A stretch of 19,302 nt of DNA. Origin: Burkholderiales bacterium UBA1834 (lineage in GTDB: Bacteria > Pseudomonadota > Gammaproteobacteria > Burkholderiales > Burkholderiaceae_C). The stretch covers positions 1 through 19,302 of the forward strand of contig DDJC01000079.1 in NCBI GenBank assembly GCA_002339015.1, written 5' to 3'. Below are positions 5,901-13,749 of this stretch, in pieces (the stretch's first letter is position 1; each line of letters starts with the position of its first letter). The notes beneath the pieces are model-generated. The model was not told the DNA's origin, ran no database searches, and worked only from the letters and a program-made list of their open reading frames with translations. A program made the translations under genes and the position numbers.

Positions 5901-8669
5901 ATGTCTTCCCAGCCCCTGGACAACCCCTTGCCCGACCATGGAGCGGCCAGCCCGCGCCACGCGGCCGATCTCAGCGCTCACACGCCGATGATGCAGCAGT
6001 ACCTGCGCATCAAGGCCGAGCATCCGGACACCCTGGTGTTCTACCGGATGGGCGATTTCTACGAGCTGTTCTTCGACGATGCGCGCAAGGCCAACCGCCT
6101 GATCGACATCACGCTGACGGTGCGCGGCCAGTCCGCAGGCCAGCCTGTGGTGATGGCCGGTGTGCCCGTGCACGCGCTCGATACTTACCTGAGCAAGCTG
6201 ATCAAGCTGGGCGAATCCGTCGCCATCTGCGAGCAGGTGGGCGAGGTCGGTGCTTCCAAGGGGCCGGTCGAGCGCAAGGTGGTGCGCGTCGTCACCCCCG
6301 GTACGCTGACCGATGCGGAGCTGCTGTCCGAGCGGGCCGACGCGTTGCTGGTGTCGGTGGTGGTACAGGCCACGCGGGCCAACTCAAACCGGTCGCCCGA
6401 AAGCACGCCCTGCGCCCTGGCCTGGCTGGGCATGGCCAGCGGCACCTTGGGCATCACCGAGTGCACGCAGCGCGATCTGGCCGGCTGGCTGGCCCGCCTG
6501 CAGCCCGCCGAGGTGATCTACGACCGTGATCGCGTGCCGGCTGCCTTGCTGGCCCTGATGTCGCAGCCGCGCGGCACCGCCTTCACGTCGCGCCCCAGCT
6601 GGCAGTTTGATGCCGGCCTGGGCGAGCGCAAGCTGTGCGAGCAGCTCAAGGTGGCCAGCCTCAAGGCCTACCAGGCCGACACCCTGGCCCTGGCACACAG
6701 CGCGGCTTCGGCCCTGCTGAGCTACGCAGAGCACACGCAGGGCAGGGCATTGGCCCACGTGGCGACGCTCAGCGTCCCGCGCAGCAGCGACCTGCTCGAT
6801 CTGCCGCCTGCCACGCTGCGCAATCTGGAACTCACCCAAACCCTGCGCGGAGAGGATGCGCCCACGCTGCTGTCCCTGCTGGACACCTGCCGCACCGGCA
6901 TGGGCAGCCGCGCGCTGCGCCACTGGATCACACACCCTTCGCGCGACAGGCGCGTGGCCCAGGAACGCCACGCGGCGATCGACCTGTTGCTGAACCCGCT
7001 CCAGCTGCACCAGGGCCATGACAGCCTTCGCGAAGCATTGCGCCAGCTGAGCGATGCCGAGCGCATCACCTCCCGCATCGCCTTGCGCCAGGTGCGCCCG
7101 CGCGAACTGGCCGGCCTGCGCGACACCCTGCTGGCCCTGCCCGAACTGCGCCAGCGCGCGCCGCAAGGCAGTCGCCTGCTCGACGACATCCACGCCTGCC
7201 TGCAGCCCGATCCAGCCATCGCCGAGCGCCTGCTGCGCACCATCGCCGAGACCCCGGCTGTGCTATTGCGCGATGGCGGCGTGATCGCCAGCGGCTTCGA
7301 TCCGGACCTGGACGAACTGCGCGCCATCTCGCAGAACTGCGATGCCTTCCTGCTCGACCTGGAGGCGCGCGAACGCACCCGCACCGGCATCGGCAACCTG
7401 CGCGTGCAGTTCAACAAGGTGCACGGCTTCTACATCGAGGTCACGCAGAGCCATACGGACAAGGTACCGCTGGACTACCAGCGCCGCCAGACCCTCAAGA
7501 ACGCCGAGCGCTACATCACCCCCGAACTCAAGGCCTTCGAAGACAAGGCGCTGTCGGCCCAGGATCGGGCCCTGGCCCGCGAGAAGTTTCTGTACGAACA
7601 GTTGCTGGACGAGCTGCAAGGCCACCTGGGCACCCTGGGCTCGCTGGCCCGTGCCCTGGCCAGCCTGGATGCCTTGGCGGCCCTGGCCGAGCGCGCCGCC
7701 ACACAGGGCTGGTGCCAGCCCGAGTTCGTCAACATGCCCTGCATCGAGATCGACAAGGGCCGCCACCCCGTGGTCGAGGCCCGCCTGCTCGAATCCACCG
7801 GCACCGCCTTCATCCCCAACGACTGCAAGCTGGACGCCAACCGCCGCATGCTGATCGTCACGGGCCCCAACATGGGCGGCAAATCGACCTTCATGCGCCA
7901 GGTGGCCCTGATCGCGCTGATGGCCTACATGGGCAGCTACGTGCCGGCCAGCGCCTGCCGCCTGGGCCCCATCGACGCCATCCACACCCGCATCGGCGCG
8001 GCCGATGACCTGGCCAATGCCCAGTCCACCTTCATGCTGGAGATGACCGAGGCCGCGGCCATCGTGCACACGGCCACCGAGCACTCCCTGGTGCTCATGG
8101 ACGAGATCGGCCGGGGCACCTCCACCTTCGACGGGCTCGCCCTGGCCGGCGCCATCGCCAGCCACTTGCACGACCGCAACAAGGCGTTCACCCTGTTCGC
8201 CACACACTATTTCGAGCTGACCGCACTGCCTGAAAAGCACCCGCGCGCCGCCAACGTGCACGTGGAAGTGGCCGAGGCCGGCGACAACATCGTGTTCCTG
8301 CACGAGCTGCAGCACGGCCCGGCCAGCCGCAGCTACGGTGTGCAGGTGGCCCGCCTGGCCGGCATGCCGCCCAGCCTGATCCGCCAGGCCCGCGCAGCGC
8401 TGGACACCCTCGAGACCCAGCAAAAGCAGCGCGACGACCAGATCGACCTGTTCGCCGACATGGGTTCGGCCACCAGCCAGGGCGCCGGCCTGCCCGATGT
8501 CGATACCCTGATCGATCAGGTTGGCGCACTTTCCCAGGGCAACTTGCACACCACGAGCCCGGCCGAATCGGCCACACTGTCACTGCTGGCCAGCATCGAC
8601 CCGGACCAGCTCACCCCACGTGAGGCGCTGGACGCGCTGTACAAACTCAAATCGGTGATCACGTCATGA
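5901..8669 (+). CDS. mutS: DNA mismatch repair protein MutS
   Basis: This 922-residue protein recognises mismatches and small loops as a dimer and, with ATP, recruits MutL. Domain order is standard. The N-terminal mismatch-binding domain has GDFYELF (Phe-Tyr-Glu near residues 53-55, the wedge motif). Connector, lever and clamp domains follow. The C-terminal ABC-type ATPase has the Walker A TGPNMGGKST (near 655), Walker B SLVLMDEIGRGTSTFDG and the THYFELT loop. The length is slightly above E. coli MutS (853) owing to an N-terminal lead of about 17 residues and some insertions. ATG 5901 was chosen; an in-frame ATG at 5844 would add 19 residues, and ATG-ATG at 5988 would remove 29. There is no strong Shine-Dalgarno at 5901. 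Its stop overlaps the start of the next gene (ATGA). Confidence 0.96.
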   Translation: MSSQPLDNPLPDHGAASPRHAADLSAHTPMMQQYLRIKAEHPDTLVFYRMGDFYELFFDDARKANRLIDITLTVRGQSAGQPVVMAGVPVHALDTYLSKLIKLGESVAICEQVGEVGASKGPVERKVVRVVTPGTLTDAELLSERADALLVSVVVQATRANSNRSPESTPCALAWLGMASGTLGITECTQRDLAGWLARLQPAEVIYDRDRVPAALLALMSQPRGTAFTSRPSWQFDAGLGERKLCEQLKVASLKAYQADTLALAHSAASALLSYAEHTQGRALAHVATLSVPRSSDLLDLPPATLRNLELTQTLRGEDAPTLLSLLDTCRTGMGSRALRHWITHPSRDRRVAQERHAAIDLLLNPLQLHQGHDSLREALRQLSDAERITSRIALRQVRPRELAGLRDTLLALPELRQRAPQGSRLLDDIHACLQPDPAIAERLLRTIAETPAVLLRDGGVIASGFDPDLDELRAISQNCDAFLLDLEARERTRTGIGNLRVQFNKVHGFYIEVTQSHTDKVPLDYQRRQTLKNAERYITPELKAFEDKALSAQDRALAREKFLYEQLLDELQGHLGTLGSLARALASLDALAALAERAATQGWCQPEFVNMPCIEIDKGRHPVVEARLLESTGTAFIPNDCKLDANRRMLIVTGPNMGGKSTFMRQVALIALMAYMGSYVPASACRLGPIDAIHTRIGAADDLANAQSTFMLEMTEAAAIVHTATEHSLVLMDEIGRGTSTFDGLALAGAIASHLHDRNKAFTLFATHYFELTALPEKHPRAANVHVEVAEAGDNIVFLHELQHGPASRSYGVQVARLAGMPPSLIRQARAALDTLETQQKQRDDQIDLFADMGSATSQGAGLPDVDTLIDQVGALSQGNLHTTSPAESATLSLLASIDPDQLTPREALDALYKLKSVITS

Positions 8670-9493
8670 CCTACTGCGTCGCCATGCGGCTCAATGCGGG
8701 CCTCGTCTTCCTGTCCGATTCGCGCACCAACGCGGGCATGGACCAGATCAGCACCTTCCGCAAGATGACGGTGTACGAGAGCGCCGGTGAGCGGGTCCTG
8801 GTGCTGCTGTCCGCCGGCAACCTGGCCATCACCCAGGCCGTCAAGCAGTTGCTGGGCAATGAGGTCATCGAGGGCCCGGACGGCGAGCCTGTCACCATCT
8901 GGACGGCCAAGAGCCTGTTCGATGTGGCCCGCATCGTGGGCAGCGCGGTGCGCAAGGTGTATGCGCGCGATGCCGATGCCCTCAAGAAGCATGGCATCGA
9001 CTTCAACTGCAGCCTGATCATCGGCGGGCAGATCAAGGGCGAACCCATGCGCCTGTTCAGCGTCTACGCCGCCGGCAATTTCGTGGAGGCCGGCATCGAC
9101 GGCGTTTGCTATTTCCAGATTGGCGAATCCAAGTACGGAAAACCGGTGATCGACCGGGTGGTCACACCGCACACGCCCCTCGAAGAGGCGGCCAAGTGCG
9201 CGCTGATCTCGATGGATTCCACCCTCAAGTCCAACTTGTCGGTGGGCCTGCCGCTGGACCTGCTGGTGTACGAGGCAGACGCCCTGAAGGTCGAGCGCCT
9301 GATCAACATCGACGAGACCAACGCCTACTTCCGCATGATCCGCAGCAGCTGGGGCCAGCGACTGCGCCAGGTGTTCGACTCCATCCCGGATCCGACCTGG
9401 CACGGTGACCAGCCTGACCTGGCGGCCACCAACGGCCACGCACAGCCCCAGGCCATGAACCCGCTCAGCAAGATCGCCGCCCCTCAGGGCTGA
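8666..9493 (+). CDS. Anbu-type proteasome-like peptidase (Ntn hydrolase)
   Basis: This 275-residue protein has an N-terminus (MTYCVAMRLNAGLVFLSDSRTNAG, then DQISTFRKM) diagnostic of Anbu, the ancestral beta-subunit-like relative of the 20S proteasome and HslV. Removal of Met would expose Thr as the catalytic N-terminal nucleophile. The expected Asp (SDSRT, Asp18) and Lys (FRKM, Lys33) are present. About 210 residues form the Ntn fold; the last 40 or so are polar and Pro/Ala-rich. Known Anbu proteins assemble into open rings, and the peptidase substrate is unsettled. The start overlaps the mutS stop as ATGA, so translation is probably coupled. In many genomes Anbu sits with ATP-grasp, alpha-E and transglutaminase-like genes; none is next to it here. 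Confidence 0.88.
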   Translation: MTYCVAMRLNAGLVFLSDSRTNAGMDQISTFRKMTVYESAGERVLVLLSAGNLAITQAVKQLLGNEVIEGPDGEPVTIWTAKSLFDVARIVGSAVRKVYARDADALKKHGIDFNCSLIIGGQIKGEPMRLFSVYAAGNFVEAGIDGVCYFQIGESKYGKPVIDRVVTPHTPLEEAAKCALISMDSTLKSNLSVGLPLDLLVYEADALKVERLINIDETNAYFRMIRSSWGQRLRQVFDSIPDPTWHGDQPDLAATNGHAQPQAMNPLSKIAAPQG

Positions 9494-9511
9494 CGGGCGG
9501 CGATTCACCGG

Positions 9512-9528
9512 GCGGGCAGGGCGCCCGC
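9512..9528. terminator. Possible bidirectional terminator between converging genes
   Basis: GCGGGC-AGGGC-GCCCGC forms a 6-base GC stem with a 5-base loop in the 52-base gap between two converging genes. No T-run follows on either strand, so only a weak or factor-assisted terminator is supported. Confidence 0.35.
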
Positions 9529-9545
9529 TCAGGAATTCAAGGCAT

Positions 9546-9911
9546 TCAGGGCAGGATGACCAGGCCCTTGACGTCGATCTCGGGGCTGGACATGAACTCC
9601 TTCTCCACCTCGCCGGTGATCTGAACCTTGGTCTTCTCGCTGATCGGCGTGGGCGGAAAGTGCTTGGCGTCCAGCTCAACCCGAATCTCGGCGCTGCCGT
9701 CGGAGAAGATGTATTTCTCCTTGCCGACCTTGCGCAGCAGATGGCCGCTGAGCACCACCACCGTGTCGTCCACGGGGTTCTTCAGGATCTCGGCGACGTT
9801 CTTGTAGTTGGTGGTGGTCGAAGGCCCCACATACTGCGCTTGAGCCACCGAGGCCAGGCACAGGGCGGCCACGCTGGCCAAAGTGGTGATGGGATAACGC
9901 AGGGATGTCAT
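9546..9911 (-). CDS. Periplasmic OB-fold protein, YgiW/YdeI (BOF) family
   Basis: This 121-residue protein has a clear signal peptide (MTSLRYPITTLASVAALCLASVAQA, cleaved before QYVGP). The mature part shows the BOF pattern: a lead-in (YKNVAEILKNPVDDTVVVLSGHLLRKVGKEKYIFSDGSAEIRVELD), then a closing strand region KVQITGEVEKEFMSSPEIDVKGLVIL. The family has a small OB-fold beta barrel. E. coli members are linked to stress tolerance and to antimicrobial peptide or divalent metal response, but the molecular ligand is not established. The ATG at 9911 is fixed by the signal peptide; GGAG lies about 13 bases upstream, which is longer than ideal. It faces phaR across a 195-base divergent region. Confidence 0.87.
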   Translation of the reverse strand: MTSLRYPITTLASVAALCLASVAQAQYVGPSTTTNYKNVAEILKNPVDDTVVVLSGHLLRKVGKEKYIFSDGSAEIRVELDAKHFPPTPISEKTKVQITGEVEKEFMSSPEIDVKGLVILP

Positions 9912-10076
9912 GATTTCGCCATTTCTCCAGGTGACAAGAATGGGGTGAGACGGTCCGATCCAGGCTTGGTTCCGTGCCGGGGGCACGTTGTCCGCTTGTC
10001 CTGTCGGCCTGTCCCATTCCGGATGCACGTGCGTGACCGATCCGCATCAAAGGCTCATGGCCTGGCGTGATATGCC

Positions 10077-10082
10077 TACAAT
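10077..10082 (+). promoter_or_regulatory. Putative -10 hexamer of phaR
   Basis: TACAAT lies 24 bases upstream of the phaR ATG. No convincing -35 is present (TCATGG at 10055 is the nearest). The rest of the 9912-10106 gap holds three TTGTCC/TGTCC copies at 9988, 9996 and 10010, and nothing else I recognise. Confidence 0.35.
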
Positions 10083-10106
10083 GGGCCAGATCTTCTGGAG
10101 TCGCTG

Positions 10107-10664
10107 ATGACCATGAATCCCCGGACACGCAGACCTGCCGCATCGGCCGAGGGCGCCTCTGAGGCCGCCACCGGTGAAGGCGCGGCGCCATCGTCCGGCG
10201 TGCGGGCCATCAAGAAGTACCCCAACCGGCGCCTGTACGACACCCAGACCAGCAGCTACATCACGCTGGCCGATGTCAAGGACATGGTGATGGCGGTCGA
10301 GCAGTTCGTCGTGGTCGATGCCAAGACGGGTGAGGACCTCACCCGCAGCATCCTGCTGCAGATCATCCTGGAAGAGGAAACCGGCGGCGTGCCGATGTTC
10401 TCCACCCAGGCCCTGGCGCAGATCATCCGTTTCTACGGTCATACCATGCAGGGCGTGATGGGCAATTACCTGGAAAAAAACATCCAGAGCTTCATCGACC
10501 TGCAGTCTCGCCTGACCGAAAACTCGGTGGTCAACCTGCCCAACCCCATGCAGAGCTTCATGACAAGCTACATGGAGCAGTCCACCCAGATCTTCACGCA
10601 GATGCAGGAGCAGATGGCCAAGCAGGCCGAGACCCTGATGGGCGCGATCCAGCCCAAGAAGTAA
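10107..10664 (+). CDS. phaR: Polyhydroxyalkanoate synthesis regulator/repressor PhaR
   Basis: This 185-residue protein has the strongly conserved PHB/PHA accumulation regulator DNA-binding segment IKKYPNRRLYDTQTSSYITLADVKDMV (about residues 35-60). It is followed by the PHB_acc domain (VVDAKTGEDLTRSILLQIILEEE, then FSTQALAQIIRFYGHTMQGVMGNYLEKNI). The C-terminus is a Met/Gln-rich amphipathic helix (SYMEQSTQIFTQMQEQMAKQAETLMGAI). PhaR senses PHA granules and represses phasin genes when free in the cytoplasm; binding to polymer relieves repression. GGAG lies 6-7 bases before ATG 10107. A second ATG two codons on is less likely. The phaC/phaP targets are not in the window. It is the first gene of its strand block and converges on the esterase gene. 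Confidence 0.95.
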   Translation: MTMNPRTRRPAASAEGASEAATGEGAAPSSGVRAIKKYPNRRLYDTQTSSYITLADVKDMVMAVEQFVVVDAKTGEDLTRSILLQIILEEETGGVPMFSTQALAQIIRFYGHTMQGVMGNYLEKNIQSFIDLQSRLTENSVVNLPNPMQSFMTSYMEQSTQIFTQMQEQMAKQAETLMGAIQPKK

Positions 10665-10701
10665 GGCGCAGGGCAGGCGCCGGTGATGGGGCCCGCCAGG
10701 C

Positions 10702-11385
10702 TCAGAGCAGCGGCGCCAGCACCGGCCAGACGTTGTCCAGCATCACCGGGTGGGCCTTGGCCAGCGGATGGATGCCGTCGGGCTGGAACCAGTCCCGGGC
10801 GTCCGGACGGTCGGCCACCCCCTTCAGGAAGAAAGGCACCACGGGCACCGAGCGCGCCGAGGCCACCGCCGGGAAGATGGCGGCGAATTCCTCGGCATAG
10901 CGTCGCCCGAAGTTGGGCGGCATCATCATGCCCACCAGCACCACCTTCGCGCCAATGGCCTGACAGGCGCGCACCATCGCGTCCAGCGTGTCGCGGGTGG
11001 CCTTGAGCGGCAGGCCACGCAGGGCATCGTTGCCGCCCAGCTCGATCACCACATGGGTGGGTTGATGCGTCCTGAGCAGAGCGGGCAGGCGTGCGGCGCC
11101 TCCGGAGGTGGTGTCGCCGCTGATGCTGGCGTTGACCACCTTGGCCTGTGTGCCGGGGCTGCTTGCCAGACGCTTTTCCAGCAAGGCCACCCAACCACTG
11201 CCCCGCACCAGGCCGTACTCGGCCGACAGGCTGTCCCCCAAGACCAGGATCGTGGCCGGGCCCTTGGTGGGCTTGCCTTTGGCGGGCGCAGCCCAACTGG
11301 CCGAGGACAGGGCAAGCATGCAGGCCAGCGCCGCTGCACATTGCGCCGCGCCACTGAACCAATGCCGTCTCGCAGGACTCTGCAC
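10702..11385 (-). CDS. tesA: SGNH-family esterase / acyl-CoA thioesterase I (TesA-like)
   Basis: This lipase/esterase of about 227 residues has the block I motif VLGDSLSAEYG (nucleophile Ser52 with the chosen start), Gly in ASISGDTTSGG, block III ELGGNDALRG and the block V Asp/His pair in DGIHP. An N-terminal hydrophobic stretch (about residues 11-31) ending SASWA indicates export to the periplasm, as for E. coli TesA. It should hydrolyse short to medium acyl esters or thioesters. I chose GTG 11385 because GGGGGAG lies 9 bases upstream and it gives a normal signal peptide; further upstream starts would extend the protein into the divergent promoter region and beyond. It diverges from a YbbA-like ABC ATPase gene, the same pairing as tesA-ybbA in E. 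coli. Confidence 0.88.
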   Translation of the reverse strand: MQSPARRHWFSGAAQCAAALACMLALSSASWAAPAKGKPTKGPATILVLGDSLSAEYGLVRGSGWVALLEKRLASSPGTQAKVVNASISGDTTSGGAARLPALLRTHQPTHVVIELGGNDALRGLPLKATRDTLDAMVRACQAIGAKVVLVGMMMPPNFGRRYAEEFAAIFPAVASARSVPVVPFFLKGVADRPDARDWFQPDGIHPLAKAHPVMLDNVWPVLAPLL

Positions 11386-11479
11386 AAGGCTGGTCTCCCC
11401 CGAGGGTGTTCGCCATCCTTTAGAGTGCACACCATGGCGCCTGGCGCGCCGCTTCAGATTCATCCAACTGTTCATCTGC

Positions 11480-12202
11480 ATGACCGTGGTTCGCAACAAC
11501 AATGCCTCGACAGAGGCCGCCGCCATCCTGAAAGTTCAAGGCCTGGACAAGACCGTGCAGGACAGCAGTGGCGCACTGACCATTCTGCAGGAGGTGAACC
11601 TCGAACTGGCTTCGGGCCAATCCTTGGCGGTGGTGGGGGCATCGGGCTCGGGCAAGAGCACCTTGCTGTCCCTGCTGGCCGGTCTGGACACGCCTTCCCA
11701 CGGCAGCGTGGAGCTGTCTGGGCAGAATCTGTTCTCGATGAACGAAGACCAGCGGGCCGCCCACCGGGCGCGGCATGTCGGCTTCGTGTTCCAGAATTTC
11801 CAGCTCATCGGCCACCTCAGCGCGCTGGAGAACGTCATGTTGCCGCTGGAGTTGCGGGGAGAGCGCCAGGCGCGCCAGCTGGCGTCGGACATGCTGGCCC
11901 GCGTGGGCCTGTCCAAGCGCCTGGAGCACAAGCCCGCCTTGCTCTCGGGCGGCGAGCAGCAGCGTGTGGCCCTGGCCAGGGCGTTCGTGATGAAGCCCGA
12001 CATCCTGATGGCCGACGAACCCACAGGCAGCCTGGACCATGCCACCGGCCAGTCCATCATCGAACTGATGTTTGAGCTGAACCGCGAGGCCGGCACGGCC
12101 CTGGTGCTGGTGACCCATGACATGGGCCTGGCCCAGCGCTGCGAGCGCCTGGTTCGCATCGAGGCCGGACGCCTGAGCGAGATGGTGAGTGCCCTGGCCT
12201 GA
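11480..12202 (+). CDS. ABC transporter ATP-binding protein, YbbA/LolD-like
   Basis: This 240-residue ATPase has a complete set of motifs: Walker A VGASGSGKSTLL, Q-loop FVFQNFQLI, signature LLSGGEQQRVALARA, Walker B ILMADEPTGSLD and H-loop VLVTHDM. The sequence is of the MacB/LolD/YbbA type that partners FtsX-like permeases. Its position divergent from a TesA-like gene points to YbbA. In E. coli, ybbA is followed by the large permease gene ybbP; here the next gene is an unrelated MgtC-like protein, so the permease is missing from the locus. ATG 11480 gives the usual length; there is no clear Shine-Dalgarno, and the frame is open for a long way upstream, but that sequence is the esterase gene on the other strand. 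Confidence 0.9.
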   Translation: MTVVRNNNASTEAAAILKVQGLDKTVQDSSGALTILQEVNLELASGQSLAVVGASGSGKSTLLSLLAGLDTPSHGSVELSGQNLFSMNEDQRAAHRARHVGFVFQNFQLIGHLSALENVMLPLELRGERQARQLASDMLARVGLSKRLEHKPALLSGGEQQRVALARAFVMKPDILMADEPTGSLDHATGQSIIELMFELNREAGTALVLVTHDMGLAQRCERLVRIEAGRLSEMVSALA

Positions 12203-12256
12203 ACAACAGGGCGTTTCCCCAGGCGCATCCTGACCGCGGTGGGCTAAGCTGCGGCC

Positions 12257-12964
12257 ATGGATCGCCTGTTCATCGACAGCCTGCTCATTGATCAACTGCT
12301 GCACCTGCTGGGTGCGGTACTGGCCGGCGGGCTGATCGGGCTGGAGCGCAGCTACCACGGTCGGCCGGCAGGCTTTCGAACCCATACCCTGGTCTGCATG
12401 GCTTCGAGTCTGCTCATGCTGGTCTCCGTGTACCAGCATGAGTGGTTTCCGTCAGGCACTGGCGATGTCGTGCGCATCGACCCCACCCGCATGGCCCAGG
12501 GCATCATGACGGGCATCGGCTTCCTGGGTGCAGGCGTGATCTTCAAGGAAGGGCTGTCCGTACGGGGGCTGACCACGGCGGCTTCCATCTGGATCACGGC
12601 CGCCATCGGCGTGCTCATCGGCATCGGCCTGTACTTTGCCGCAGGCACCGCCACGTTGCTCGTACTGGGGGTGCTGGGCCTGTTTCGCCGCATCGAGATG
12701 CTGATGCCCACCAACCGCTTCGCCCAGCTGGTCATCCGGTTCCCGCGTGGCGCGGTGGTCGAAGAGCCGGCGCTGAAGACGCTGCTGAGCGAACACGGTT
12801 TCAGCATGGCGAACCTGGCCTACCGGCTCGATGCCGATGACCAGGCCTTTGAATACCGGATGATGCTGCGCACGGTGAAGGTCGACAACCTGCGCCGCCT
12901 GTCGGAGACCCTGCGCTGCCGGCCGGACGTGCTTGAATTCCGCATCTCGCCCACGGGCGACTGA
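12257..12964 (+). CDS. MgtC/SapB family inner-membrane protein
   Basis: This 235-residue protein matches the MgtC/SapB family. The N-terminal membrane domain has about four or five helices with the conserved stretches LAGGLIGLERSYHGRPAGFRTHTLVC and GIMTGIGFLGAGVIFKEGLSVRGLTTAASIW. The last 90 residues (from about 145) are a soluble ACT-like domain. MgtC of Salmonella is needed for growth in low Mg and inside macrophages and inhibits the F1Fo ATPase; many environmental members have unknown roles, so I do not assign one. No mgtB or other Mg transport gene is near. The ATG at 12257 is preceded by no Shine-Dalgarno; TAAGCT (12245-12250), a possible -10, ends 6 bases before it. The 54-base gap to the upstream ATPase gene shows no terminator. 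Confidence 0.88.
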   Translation: MDRLFIDSLLIDQLLHLLGAVLAGGLIGLERSYHGRPAGFRTHTLVCMASSLLMLVSVYQHEWFPSGTGDVVRIDPTRMAQGIMTGIGFLGAGVIFKEGLSVRGLTTAASIWITAAIGVLIGIGLYFAAGTATLLVLGVLGLFRRIEMLMPTNRFAQLVIRFPRGAVVEEPALKTLLSEHGFSMANLAYRLDADDQAFEYRMMLRTVKVDNLRRLSETLRCRPDVLEFRISPTGD

Positions 12965-13001
12965 CGCAGCCGGTCTCGCCACCCGTGTAGGATGCCGCTC
13001 C

Positions 13002-13739
13002 ATGAGTCTGAAACTGCTGTTCGGCTTCCATGCCGTGTCCGTGCGCCTGAAAGTCGCGCCCAAATCCATTCGCGAACTGTACGTGGATGCCACCCGCCGT
13101 GATCAGCGCATGCGCCAGTTCCTGGCCAAAGCCTCTGAAGCCGGGCTGGAGCCCATCGAGGTGGATGACGATCGCCTGCAGAAGCTGTGCGGCACTCACC
13201 GTCACCAAGGCGTGGCCGCCAGAGTCGAGGCACTCAGCCAGGCCCGCTCCATCGACGACCTGCTCGATGAGCTGGGAAGCGAGCCTCCACTGCTGCTGGT
13301 GCTTGATGGCGTGACCGACCCGCACAATCTGGGCGCCTGCCTGCGCGTGGCCGATGGTGCCGGCGCCCACGCCGTCATCGCCCCCAAGGACCACGCCGTG
13401 GGGGTGAACGCCACCGTGGCCAAGGTCGCCAGCGGCGCGGCCGAGACGGTGCCCTATTTCATGGTGACCAACCTGGCGCGCACCTTGAACGAACTCAAGG
13501 AGCGGGATATCTGGGTGGTCGGCACCTCCGACGACGCACCGGGCACCCTGTACCAGGCCGATTTCAAGCGCCCAACCGCCCTGGTGCTGGGCGCCGAGGG
13601 CAGCGGCATGCGCCAGCTCACGCGCAAACATTGCGATGAGCTGGTCAGTATCCCGATGATGGGTGCCGTGGAAAGTCTGAATGTGTCGGTAGCCAGTGCC
13701 GTCGGCCTGTACGAGGCACGGCGCCAGCGGGGATTCTGA
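13002..13739 (+). CDS. rlmB: 23S rRNA (guanosine-2251-2'-O)-methyltransferase RlmB
   Basis: This 245-residue SPOUT methyltransferase has the RlmB layout. A small N-terminal substrate-binding domain (LLFGFHAVSVRL to HQGVAARVEAL, about residues 1-80) is followed by the knotted SAM domain with motif 1 LDGVTDPHNLGACLRVADGAG, motif 2 LVLGAEGSGM and motif 3 IPMMGAVESLNVSVASAV. It 2'-O-methylates G2251 in the peptidyl-transferase P-loop of 23S rRNA. The length matches E. coli RlmB (243). ATG 13002 is preceded by TAGGAT (12988-12993), a possible -10 only 8 bases away, and lacks a Shine-Dalgarno. It follows the mgtC-like gene by 37 bases. Its stop is 10 bases from the converging MFS gene. Confidence 0.94.
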   Translation: MSLKLLFGFHAVSVRLKVAPKSIRELYVDATRRDQRMRQFLAKASEAGLEPIEVDDDRLQKLCGTHRHQGVAARVEALSQARSIDDLLDELGSEPPLLLVLDGVTDPHNLGACLRVADGAGAHAVIAPKDHAVGVNATVAKVASGAAETVPYFMVTNLARTLNELKERDIWVVGTSDDAPGTLYQADFKRPTALVLGAEGSGMRQLTRKHCDELVSIPMMGAVESLNVSVASAVGLYEARRQRGF

Positions 13740-13749
13740 AAGACGCGTG

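Noticed and set aside
7263..8549. Long minus-strand open frame of 428 codons opposite mutS
   Set aside because: It lies wholly within the well-supported mutS gene and has the biased composition expected of an antisense shadow.
8516..9679. Minus-strand open frame of 387 codons across the Anbu gene
   Set aside because: It overlaps mutS, the Anbu gene and the end of the periplasmic protein gene, each with clear family motifs; its own product matches nothing.
10665..10681. GGCGC-N7-GCGCC after phaR as a terminator
   Set aside because: The stem is only 5 bases and no T-run follows, so it is not supported as a terminator.
10750..12075. Plus-strand open frame of 441 codons across the esterase and ABC ATPase genes
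   Set aside because: It runs out of frame through the ATPase and antisense to the esterase, both of which carry complete catalytic motifs.
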